From NCBI RefSeq assembly GCF_026342015.1, contig NZ_JAPENL010000001.1, positions 1,736,001-1,800,000 on the forward strand: a stretch of DNA of 64,000 bases, read 5' to 3'. Origin of the DNA: Micromonospora lupini. Lineage in GTDB: Bacteria; Actinomycetota; Actinomycetes; Mycobacteriales; Micromonosporaceae. A model generated the notes under the pieces. That model made no database searches. It saw only the letters and a program-made list of their open reading frames with translations, and had not been told where the DNA came from. Of this stretch, positions 1 through 6,608 are shown in pieces. Each line of letters opens with the position of its first letter. The stretch's first letter is position 1. The position numbers and the translations under genes are program-made.

Positions 1-766
1 CGACGCGCCCGCTCGCGGAAGCGAGCAGGGTTCGCAGGTACGACAGCAGCAGCGGCCGGGACTCCTGGTGGAAGAAGTGGCCTCCCGGAAGCTCCCGCAC
101 AACGCCACCGGCCCTGGTCAGGCGACGCCAACGCGCCATCTGCTCCGGGGTGACGATCGGGTCGCCGGCGCCGGTGAAGATGTTGATGGGGCAGTCCAGG
201 GGGTCGGTTTCGGAGCCGACCCCGTACAGGTCCCGTGGCTCGCAGAGCGCCAGGTCGTCGCGGAGCAGCGCGATGGCCGCGTCCCGCCACTGCGGGTAGG
301 ACATCAGCGCGGCCGACATCCCGCCGATGCCCACGAGCATCCGCTCCAGCTCGTCGTCGGGGCGGTCGAAGAAGCCCGGGGTCCGGCGATCGGTGCCGGG
401 TGCGCCGGGCGGCTGACAGGCGCCGACGTTGACCATCAGCGGCCGCGACCGGCCGGTCTCGAACCGCATCCGAGCCCAGGAGTACGCGAGCATCGCGCCC
501 ATGCTGTGCCCGTAGAAGGCGTACGGCTCGTCGAGCAGAGCGCCGAGTTCGCCGTCGAGCTGCTCCAGCAGGACCGCCAGGTCGCGGATGCGCGGCTCAT
601 TGACACGCGCCTCGCGTCCGGGTAGCTGGATCGGCAGCACGTCGACGCCCGGCCCGAGGCGGTCGCGCCAGGTCATGAACGGCCGGGCCGTGGAGCCCGC
701 GGGATGCAGGCACAGCAGGCGTACGGTGGCCGCCGGATCCGGAGCGGCCAGCAGGTACCGGCTCAT
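1..766 (-). CDS. Type II thioesterase (partial, runs off left edge)
   Basis: An alpha/beta hydrolase that in polyketide clusters removes wrong or stalled acyl groups from carrier proteins. The N-terminal CLHPAGS segment, the nucleophile motif GHSMGA near residue 93 and the late GGHFFH histidine motif are all typical of type II thioesterases. About 255 residues are visible, close to the usual 250-260, so only the last few codons are cut off. ATG at 766 has an AGAGGAG ribosome site six bases upstream and is preferred to the in-frame ATG at 772. The gene follows the tetronate operon by 15 bases on the same strand and is probably its last visible member. No stop codon is reached inside the window. 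Confidence 0.9.
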   Translation of the reverse strand, partial: MSRYLLAAPDPAATVRLLCLHPAGSTARPFMTWRDRLGPGVDVLPIQLPGREARVNEPRIRDLAVLLEQLDGELGALLDEPYAFYGHSMGAMLAYSWARMRFETGRSRPLMVNVGACQPPGAPGTDRRTPGFFDRPDDELERMLVGIGGMSAALMSYPQWRDAAIALLRDDLALCEPRDLYGVGSETDPLDCPINIFTGAGDPIVTPEQMARWRRLTRAGGVVRELPGGHFFHQESRPLLLSYLRTLLASASGRV

Positions 767-781
767 CGGCATCTCCTCTGG

Positions 782-1873
782 TCAGTGCCGTGTCGCGCCG
801 GGAAGACGGCGGCGGGCGCGCATGAGGCCGAGGGCGAGGCCCATCCCCGCGCGCGCCACCGGCAACCGCCCCGCCATCCGCAGGATCGTCGCGAGTGTCC
901 ACAGTCGGGTCTCGGCGACGTGCGCCGGCGCGCCGTGCACGTCGTCGTACTCGAGGACCCGTAGATCGCGCACGTGGTCGCGCAGCAGCGCCAGTTCGGA
1001 GCCGGGGATGATCTCGTCTCGGAGACACGACACGTAGGCGATCGGGACGCGGAGCCCGGCCAGGATCTCGGTGGGCAGCGCCCACTCCTCCAGGGGCGTA
1101 CCGCTGTCCGTGAGCTTCGTTCCGGTCAGTCGGCTCAGGGTGTCGACGGTGATCCGTGGCACGCGCGGCCACCAGACCGGGTCCAGGAAGAACTCCCGCG
1201 CCGGGGCGCCGACGGTGACCACCCCGCGGATGCGCGCGTCCTCGGAGGCGCAGCGCAGGGCGAGATGCCCGCTGAAGCTGAGCGCCATGAGGATCGTGGT
1301 GGCGGTGTCCGCGCGGTCGCCGAGGGAATCCAGCAACGCGCTGAGAAATCCCGCGGACTCCGGCGTGTACCGCATGGTGTTCTCACCGACGCCGGGCAGC
1401 TCGGTGACGACGACTGCCATCCCGATGCGACCGGCGCCGGCGAGGACGGGCGCCCACTGTTCCTTCACGCTGACGATGCCCCCTGTCACGACCAGCAGGG
1501 GGCGCGGATCGGTGGCGGAGAGGCCGGCGGCCCAGGCGCGTACGCGACAGCCGTCGACAGTCACCTCCAGGGGCTCGATGTCGTCGCGGCCACGGCGCCA
1601 GGCGTCGAAACTCCGCACGCAGCCCTCCTGGGCCTGCGCCCGGGCCGGCCCGTCGACGTAGGGGAAGCGTGCCATGGCGTACCGGGCGCTGGCGCCCAGC
1701 AGGTCGCCGCGGTTCCGCGCCTCGCTCGCCGCCGCCGACCACTGGCACGCCCATGATCCGGGGGCGCCCTCCTCGTCGGACGTGATCCCGGCCAGCACCG
1801 CCTCGTAGTCGGCGATGCCCTGGCCGCGGGCGTGCAGCCGGGCGAACTGCCGCAGCTCGGCCAGGTCCCTCAC
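782..1873 (-). CDS. Alpha/beta hydrolase, AbyA5-like tetronate eliminase
   Basis: This 363-residue protein is an FrsA-like alpha/beta hydrolase with a nucleophile elbow reading LSFSG (Ser in place of the usual first Gly of GxSxG) and a late acidic and His region (DDVHGAPAH). In tetronate pathways such as abyssomicin and agglomerin, an enzyme of this size directly follows the E2-like acyltransferase. It eliminates acetate from the acetylated tetronate to give the exocyclic methylene. Order and size match that role here; the function is inferred from context. The GTG start at 1873 overlaps the upstream stop (GTGA), indicating translational coupling. Confidence 0.85.
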   Translation of the reverse strand: MRDLAELRQFARLHARGQGIADYEAVLAGITSDEEGAPGSWACQWSAAASEARNRGDLLGASARYAMARFPYVDGPARAQAQEGCVRSFDAWRRGRDDIEPLEVTVDGCRVRAWAAGLSATDPRPLLVVTGGIVSVKEQWAPVLAGAGRIGMAVVVTELPGVGENTMRYTPESAGFLSALLDSLGDRADTATTILMALSFSGHLALRCASEDARIRGVVTVGAPAREFFLDPVWWPRVPRITVDTLSRLTGTKLTDSGTPLEEWALPTEILAGLRVPIAYVSCLRDEIIPGSELALLRDHVRDLRVLEYDDVHGAPAHVAETRLWTLATILRMAGRLPVARAGMGLALGLMRARRRLPGATRH

Positions 1874-2634
1874 GCGAACCCCTCCAAGGCGTCCTTGATG
1901 TCGGCGAGGACGTCGGCGGCCTCGGCACCGTCGATCACCCGGTGGTCGAAGGCCAGGCTGAGCCGCATCGAGGGCGCCACGGTGACCGCACCGTCGCGGG
2001 CCACAGGCCTGTCGACGATGCGGCCGACGCCCAACGTGATCGTCGTGCCGCCCACGGAGTAGAAACCGTCCACCGGCCGGTGCCCGAGCGAGGTGACCGA
2101 GAAGCTGCCGAGCAACTCCTCCCGCCGTACGGCGGAGCGTGTCACCACCCGGTAGGCCAGTCGGCCGAGCAGCGGGGGCAGGCGGTGCAGCAGTCGTACG
2201 CCCCGGAATTCGTCGTGCTCGGCCGGGTCGACGGCCTTGATGGCGTCGATCCGATCCTGCACCTCGTCGAGGCCGGCGGTGTCCAGGCCCGGCACGAGGG
2301 CGCTCAGCACGATGCGCTCGCCGGCGAGGGTGGAGTCGATGGCGAGCTTCCCGGTGACTGTGGCGTACCTCGTGACACGAGGTCGACCGCGCCCGCTGAT
2401 GGCCGCGTTGGCGTCGGGGTGCTTGGCCAGCACGGCGCCCCCGGCGAGCAGCACGTACGAGACGAGCGAGTAGCGGCGGTCGTCGGCTTTGGCGGCTGCC
2501 CGGTGCCGAAGCACCGCGGTCATGTCCACCTCGGTGTCCAGGAAGACGGCGCCGAAGGGCCGGATGTACTCCAGGAAGTAGAGGGTGTGCCGTCGCTGTG
2601 CGGCGAGGGCGGAGGTGCCGTCGCCGCCCATCAC
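1870..2634 (-). CDS. 2-oxoacid dehydrogenase E2-like acyltransferase, AbyA4-like
   Basis: A 254-residue stand-alone E2 catalytic domain with the signature FDHRVIDG near the C terminus; its His and Asp are catalytic in the CAT/E2 fold. There is no lipoyl or subunit-binding domain, so it is not part of a dehydrogenase complex. In tetronate clusters such free-standing E2-like enzymes acetylate the primary hydroxyl of the tetronate before elimination. It lies between the ACP and the hydrolase, as in abyssomicin-type cassettes. GTG at 2634 overlaps the ACP stop (GTGA); ATG at 2631 is an equally possible start. Confidence 0.88.
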   Translation of the reverse strand: MMGGDGTSALAAQRRHTLYFLEYIRPFGAVFLDTEVDMTAVLRHRAAAKADDRRYSLVSYVLLAGGAVLAKHPDANAAISGRGRPRVTRYATVTGKLAIDSTLAGERIVLSALVPGLDTAGLDEVQDRIDAIKAVDPAEHDEFRGVRLLHRLPPLLGRLAYRVVTRSAVRREELLGSFSVTSLGHRPVDGFYSVGGTTITLGVGRIVDRPVARDGAVTVAPSMRLSLAFDHRVIDGAEAADVLADIKDALEGFA

Positions 2635-2852
2635 GCCACCGACGCCACGTAGAGCTGTTCGAGGTTTGTGGCCTCGAGCAGGTGCGGAAGGGACAGCTGC
2701 CGGCCGGATGCGCTCTCCAGGGTCGTCAGCAGGCCGAGCAGGTGCATCGAGTCCCAGCCGGGCAGTTCGTCGAAGTGCCGGCCGATGTCGGCCGGTGTCA
2801 CCTCGAGGCCCAGCTCGTCTCCCACCAGGTCAACGAACTCTTCGATGGTCAC
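2631..2852 (-). CDS. Stand-alone acyl carrier protein (glyceryl carrier)
   Basis: A 73-residue carrier protein with the phosphopantetheine attachment motif DSMHLL (Ser near residue 35) and a four-helix ACP pattern. In tetronate biosynthesis a discrete ACP of this kind carries the glyceryl unit made by the FkbH-like enzyme and presents it to the KAS III-like enzyme for offloading of the polyketide. The GTG start at 2852 has a GAAGGGG ribosome site five to six bases upstream, and only two bases separate it from the KAS III stop. The overlap with the next gene points to coupled expression of the whole cassette. Confidence 0.93.
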   Translation of the reverse strand: MTIEEFVDLVGDELGLEVTPADIGRHFDELPGWDSMHLLGLLTTLESASGRQLSLPHLLEATNLEQLYVASVA

Positions 2853-2854
2853 GG

Positions 2855-3904
2855 CTACCCCTTCGAGTAAGCGACTTCCAGAGCCAGTCCGGCCTTGATC
2901 CACTTGCTCGACTCGACTGCCACCAGTACCGAGCGCGACCCCGGAGCCAGCTCGTCGAGTCCCTGTTCGAGCTGGAGGAACGGCAGCGCGTTGCCGTTGT
3001 TGCCGGTCTGGGCGACACAACTGACCTCTCGGGTGGCCGGAGCGAGGCCCATCTCCTTGACGATGGTCTGGGTCATCCGGCCGGACAGCTGGGGTGGGAA
3101 GACGACGTCCAGCTCGTCCTTCGCCCAGCCCGTACGGTCCAGCAGCTCGTCCAGGATCTCGACGGCGAGGACGGGCACTCCGAGTTCGATGGCCTTGTAG
3201 TCCTCGAAGGCGCCGGGGCGGTCGGCGCCCCGGTCGGCCAGTCCGAACCATTCCACGGTCTGCCCGGGCGGTCGGCCCAGCCCGGTGAACCGGACGAACA
3301 GGTCGCGTACCACCACCTGCTTGCCCGGGCCCGGCTCGGCGCTGAGCACCGCGGCGCCCGCGCCGTCGCCGAACAGCAGCGCGTTGATCTGTTCGCCGGG
3401 GCTGCGGTCGCCGAACTCCACGCTGAGGTCGAAGTGCTTGGCGCAGACGTCGCCGCCGAGCACGAGCACGGTATGGTGCCGGCCGCTCGCGATGAGCTGC
3501 CGCGCGACGTCCAGTGCCTGGAGTGCGCCTGTGCAGCCGGACTGCATCTGGTAGGTCGGCACGTCGTTGATGCCGAGCCGGTCGGCGATCAGGTTGACGG
3601 TCGCGGGCATGAGCTGGTCGGGCGTCGCGGTGCCGAGCACGACCACGTCGACGTCCTGGGCCGTGATCCCGGCCCGGGACAGGGCGGCGTGCGCCGCGGT
3701 CTCACCCAGGTCGGCGAGGGAGAACCGGACCTCGGCGGTGTCGAGGTCGACGGCGAGATACCGGCTGCTGGTACCGACGAACATCGCCACCCACTGTTCC
3801 CACAGCCGGTTCTGACCGAAGCGCCGCGCCAGCATGGCGTTGTCGATCCGTTCGCCGGGCAGCGCGGATCCGACCGAGCGCAGGTAGACGTCGGGGGCGC
3901 TCAT
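2855..3904 (-). CDS. KAS III-like tetronate-forming ketosynthase, AbyA1-like
   Basis: A 349-residue FabH-fold protein. The nucleophilic Cys lies in QSGCTGA (residue 124) and a GDGAGA segment is present. Homologues in tetronate clusters join glyceryl-ACP to the completed polyketide and help close the tetronate ring. The segment that reads PHQAN in FabH reads FPPQLSG here (residues 269-275), so the usual catalytic His is replaced by Pro; the late Gly-Asn (301-302) is kept. This suggests chemistry other than normal decarboxylative condensation. It overlaps the FAD gene upstream by four bases (ATGA). Confidence 0.9.
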   Translation of the reverse strand: MSAPDVYLRSVGSALPGERIDNAMLARRFGQNRLWEQWVAMFVGTSSRYLAVDLDTAEVRFSLADLGETAAHAALSRAGITAQDVDVVVLGTATPDQLMPATVNLIADRLGINDVPTYQMQSGCTGALQALDVARQLIASGRHHTVLVLGGDVCAKHFDLSVEFGDRSPGEQINALLFGDGAGAAVLSAEPGPGKQVVVRDLFVRFTGLGRPPGQTVEWFGLADRGADRPGAFEDYKAIELGVPVLAVEILDELLDRTGWAKDELDVVFPPQLSGRMTQTIVKEMGLAPATREVSCVAQTGNNGNALPFLQLEQGLDELAPGSRSVLVAVESSKWIKAGLALEVAYSKG

Positions 3905-5430
3905 CGGCCCGCCTCCGCCGCTGTGGTGTCGTCGCCGCCGGGCGCACCGAGCCAGGTGGTCAGGGCCAGTTCGAGTCCCGCCGCGTCGGTGCCGGTGCGA
4001 TCGGCCCAGGCGACCACCCCGTCCGGTCGGACCAGCAGCGCCGCCGCGTCCAACTCGGTTGACGGCTCCGCGGTGACGACGTCGAGGCGGCCGGCCCAGC
4101 CGGTGAGATCGGGCTGTCGCAGGGTCCCGCCGGAGGCGTCGACGAGCACGCCCCGGCCATCGTGCAGGGTCTGGGTCAGCGCGACCGCGCCACCGCTGGT
4201 GGCCACCTCGACCGCCGGCACGGGCCGGCCGAGCAGGGGGTGCGCGCTGGCCGGCTTGGACCGCCGCCCGGGATAGCTGATCGGGTAGCGCACCTCGGTG
4301 ATGGTGCGGACGAGATGGTCGTTGACGTCCTCGAAGGCGACAAGCTCACCGAACATGTCGCGCAGGGGCCCGATGGTCTCCGGCGGGTACTGCAGTGCCA
4401 ACTGGGCATCGGTGCTCATCCGGACGCGGTCGCCGACCGGGTGCCGCTCGGCGTGGTAGGTGTCGAGCAGACCCGGTGGCGCCCAGCCGTTGATCGCCCC
4501 GGCCAGCTTCCAGCCCAGGTTCGCGGCGTCGTGCAGGCTGGTGCTGGTGCCGTGGCCGGCGCCGAAGTAGTGCACGTGCGCGGCGTCACCGACGAGGAAG
4601 ACCCGCCCCCGACGGTACGAGGTGACGAGCTGCGTCAGACCGGAGTAGCGGTAGATCCAGTCGGGTTGCCCGACGGTCAGGTCCTTGCCTGTGACTCGCG
4701 CGATGGACGCCCGCAGTTCCTCGACCGTCTCGGGTGCCTCGGGATCGTCGGGCAGCCTGCCGAACTCCATGGTCATGAGCCGCACCCGTGTCGGGTGCAC
4801 GGGGTGCGGCACGACAGCGAAGATTCCCGTCGGGTAGTTCGCGGACTCCCACTCGCCGTCCGCCTCGTCGAAGTCGGCGAGGAGTCCGTACCAGGAGATG
4901 CTGCCCTGCCGGGTCGCGAAACCGGCGAGAGCGCGTACGGCGCTGTTCTCACCGTCGCAGCCGACCAGGTAGGCGGCCGTCAGGTCGTACTCGCCGTCCG
5001 GGCCGCTCACGCGGACGGCCACGTCGTCGGCATCGTCGTCCGGCCCTCGTTCGACGGCCGTCAGCGTGTGGCCTCGACGGATGTCGGCGCCCAGCTCGCG
5101 CGCTCGTTCCTCGAGCACCCGGACGGTGCTCGCCTGCGGGATCATCAGTGAGTGCTCGGTCGCGAGGAGCTTGCTCAGGTCCAACCAGAAATTGCCAAAG
5201 TGGATCATCGGCCAGACCGGCGGGTCCTCCTTGCGCAGCGGATCCATCAGCCCACGCAGGTCCAGCAGGTCGGCCGCCCGCGCGTGCAGCATGTGGGCCC
5301 GGAGATTCTCGCCCGTCGACCGGTCCGGGCTGCGCTCCAGCACCGTCACCTCCACGCCGGCCAGGCGCAGCTCGGCGGCGAGGAAGAGACCGGACGGCCC
5401 GGCACCGACGACGAGCACCGGCGCGGACAT
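3901..5430 (-). CDS. FAD-dependent monooxygenase-like protein, candidate PyrE3-type cyclase
   Basis: A 509-residue class A flavoprotein with GAGPSG in the N-terminal Rossmann segment, a CDG motif near residue 155, a GDAAH motif near residue 285 and a thioredoxin-like C-terminal domain. After GDAAH the loop reads AGHGTSTSLHD, not the usual GGxGxNxGxxD of hydroxylases, so the isoalloxazine site may be altered. In pyrroindomycin a related FAD protein, PyrE3, forms the decalin by [4+2] cycloaddition without redox turnover. Position between the AbyU-like cyclase and the tetronate genes makes a similar role likely but unproven. ATG at 5430 shares one base with the upstream stop (TGATG). Confidence 0.8.
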   Translation of the reverse strand: MSAPVLVVGAGPSGLFLAAELRLAGVEVTVLERSPDRSTGENLRAHMLHARAADLLDLRGLMDPLRKEDPPVWPMIHFGNFWLDLSKLLATEHSLMIPQASTVRVLEERARELGADIRRGHTLTAVERGPDDDADDVAVRVSGPDGEYDLTAAYLVGCDGENSAVRALAGFATRQGSISWYGLLADFDEADGEWESANYPTGIFAVVPHPVHPTRVRLMTMEFGRLPDDPEAPETVEELRASIARVTGKDLTVGQPDWIYRYSGLTQLVTSYRRGRVFLVGDAAHVHYFGAGHGTSTSLHDAANLGWKLAGAINGWAPPGLLDTYHAERHPVGDRVRMSTDAQLALQYPPETIGPLRDMFGELVAFEDVNDHLVRTITEVRYPISYPGRRSKPASAHPLLGRPVPAVEVATSGGAVALTQTLHDGRGVLVDASGGTLRQPDLTGWAGRLDVVTAEPSTELDAAALLVRPDGVVAWADRTGTDAAGLELALTTWLGAPGGDDTTAAEAGR

Positions 5431-6005
5431 CAGGAGGACGCTTCCTGCGCGAGCGCCCCGGCGCCCGGACCGCAGAGCGTGATCCGGGAGTCGACCGGGA
5501 TCTGCGGGTCGCCGATCGTGGTGACCCGCCAGGTCCAGACGCCCGCGAGGCCTCGGTACTTCCCGCTGGTGCCGTGGATCGGGATGCTCACCCACTGGAG
5601 GTTGGCCACCCGGTAGCGGTCCATGACGCCCTCGGCGACCAGGTTGCCGTCGGGCAGTTGGAACTGCTCCGTGACGTACTGCATGACGTGGCCCTCTGCC
5701 GTCCTGGACACCATGTGGTTGATCCCGGCGCCGTGCCCCACCAGGGTGGCGCCGTCGGCGGTGTAGATGTCGTCGAAGTAGGCGATCATGAGGCCGACCG
5801 GCACGTCCCGGGGATCGAAGTCGCGGTCCCCGTAGTAGTGGATGGTGCGCTCGACGTACTGCTGCGTGGCGCAGCCCTGCGTGGCCGGGGCCGGCGGGCG
5901 CTCGGCCTGCGCGGGGAGCGCGGAGGCACCGAGCACCAGTGCCGAGGCGGCCGACAGAACGGCGGCCGCGGAACGCAGGATCCGGCGTGATTCGAGCAGA
6001 CGCAT
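5430..6005 (-). CDS. AbyU-like spirotetronate cyclase with N-terminal signal peptide
   Basis: A 191-residue protein. Residues 70-165 match the pattern of AbyU, the abyssomicin Diels-Alderase beta-barrel: FDD..Y.ADGA..G..AG, then LPDGNLVAEGVMDRY, then W...P..GTSGKYRGLAG..TWR. The first 34 residues (ESRRILRS, a long Ala/Leu stretch, then AQA) look like a Sec or Tat export signal, which I do not expect on a cytoplasmic pathway enzyme. The start is well supported by AGGGAG six bases upstream. Cys45 and Cys178 flank the barrel and could form a disulfide if exported. Alternatively it is a secreted allene-oxide-cyclase-barrel protein with another role. Confidence 0.8.
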   Translation of the reverse strand: MRLLESRRILRSAAAVLSAASALVLGASALPAQAERPPAPATQGCATQQYVERTIHYYGDRDFDPRDVPVGLMIAYFDDIYTADGATLVGHGAGINHMVSRTAEGHVMQYVTEQFQLPDGNLVAEGVMDRYRVANLQWVSIPIHGTSGKYRGLAGVWTWRVTTIGDPQIPVDSRITLCGPGAGALAQEASS

Positions 6006-6083
6006 TTCGCTCCCTGTTCATGCTCGTCGTGATCGTCGAAGGCCACCGTCGGGCCGGTAGCGCAAACGAGCATCCGCCGGGGC

Positions 6084-6101
6084 GCTAAAGCGCCGCTTGG
6101 C
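6084..6101. promoter_or_regulatory. Imperfect palindrome, copy 1 of shared CTAAAGC motif
   Basis: The sequence GCTAAAGCGCCGCTTGGC lies 79 bases upstream of the AbyU-like start. It closely matches the site at 17274-17293 (CTAAAGCGCyGCTTrG), and a gapped copy lies at 6571-6588. Conservation in three cluster promoters suggests a pathway-regulator binding site. Confidence 0.55.
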
Positions 6102-6106
6102 CGGAA

Positions 6107-6406
6107 CTACCTCTTCTCGCCGGAGACCCGGAAGCTCCCCAGGAAGCCGGCCTTCACCGTCCCGGACATCAGGTCGTCGTCCACAGTGGTGCGAAAAGTC
6201 AGGGTGACCGGCATCTTGCTCAACTTCGCCTTCCACTGCAGGTCCGTGGCCTCGGCGCGGCCTTCGAAGATCTCGGTGCTCATTCCGCCGGCCTCGTTGA
6301 CCATCGTGCCGGTCAGCACCCCGTCGACGTTCGACAGGTTGAGCATGGTCTCCTGTTTCCCCATCGGACTGTCAATGATCAATTGCCAGATTCCGTCGAC
6401 GCTCAT
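6107..6406 (-). CDS. Small beta-barrel (calycin-like) protein of unknown function
   Basis: This 99-residue protein is predicted to be almost all beta strands, with alternating strand and turn units (DGVLTGTM, DDLMSGTVKAGFLGSF). It resembles a widespread uncharacterised family built around GTVKxGxxGSFxxxG, likely an avidin- or calycin-like barrel. It has no signal peptide or obvious catalytic motif. ATG at 6406 is chosen because TGGAG lies six bases upstream; ATG at 6418 is possible. It is the first gene of the leftward tetronate operon and lies 101 bases before the AbyU-like gene. A ligand-binding, chaperone or second cyclase role is possible, but none can be assigned. Confidence 0.75.
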   Translation of the reverse strand: MSVDGIWQLIIDSPMGKQETMLNLSNVDGVLTGTMVNEAGGMSTEIFEGRAEATDLQWKAKLSKMPVTLTFRTTVDDDLMSGTVKAGFLGSFRVSGEKR

Positions 6407-6515
6407 GCCGAACTCCATTTCTGCGGACCGGGGGATATTCGCCGCGCACCCAGACCGGGCGGGCGCCTTAACGGTAGGATCACCGGCGACGCCCAGCAAT
6501 GGCCGTGGCGGGGAA

Positions 6516-6548
6516 TAGGGGGTTGTCGGACCGCTCTAGGGGTTGTCA
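6516..6548 (+). promoter_or_regulatory. Direct repeat TAGGGG(G)TTGTC, putative SARP site before fkbH-like gene
   Basis: TAGGGGGTTGTC (6516-6527) and TAGGGGTTGTC (6537-6547) are direct repeats about two helical turns apart. The second overlaps a possible -35 element TTGTCA (6543-6548). SARP activators typically bind such repeats next to the -35 box. Related TTTAGGGGG repeats precede the SARP gene itself. Confidence 0.55.
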
Positions 6549-6570
6549 ATGACGGCCACCCGGTTCTGGT

Positions 6571-6588
6571 CCTAGCCGTGCTTTAGCG
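6571..6588. promoter_or_regulatory. Copy 2 of shared CTAAAGC motif
   Basis: CCTAGCCGTGCTTTAGCG, read on the other strand, gives CTAAAGC followed by a one-base-gapped version of the second half of the sites at 6084 and 17274. It lies 21 bases before the FkbH-like start and in the divergent promoter region of the tetronate operon. Confidence 0.45.
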
Positions 6589-6608
6589 CACCTTCCGACG
6601 ATGGCCGC

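Noticed and set aside
2585-4276. A 563-codon open frame on the plus strand
   Set aside because: It lies antisense to the KAS III-like, ACP and FAD genes and shows no protein-family motif; high GC produces such shadow frames.
5430-6021. Long fused reading through the FAD gene to 6021
   Set aside because: The flavoprotein begins at ATG 5430 with its Rossmann motif. The sequence upstream in that frame is a shadow of the AbyU-like gene, so this is not a fusion.
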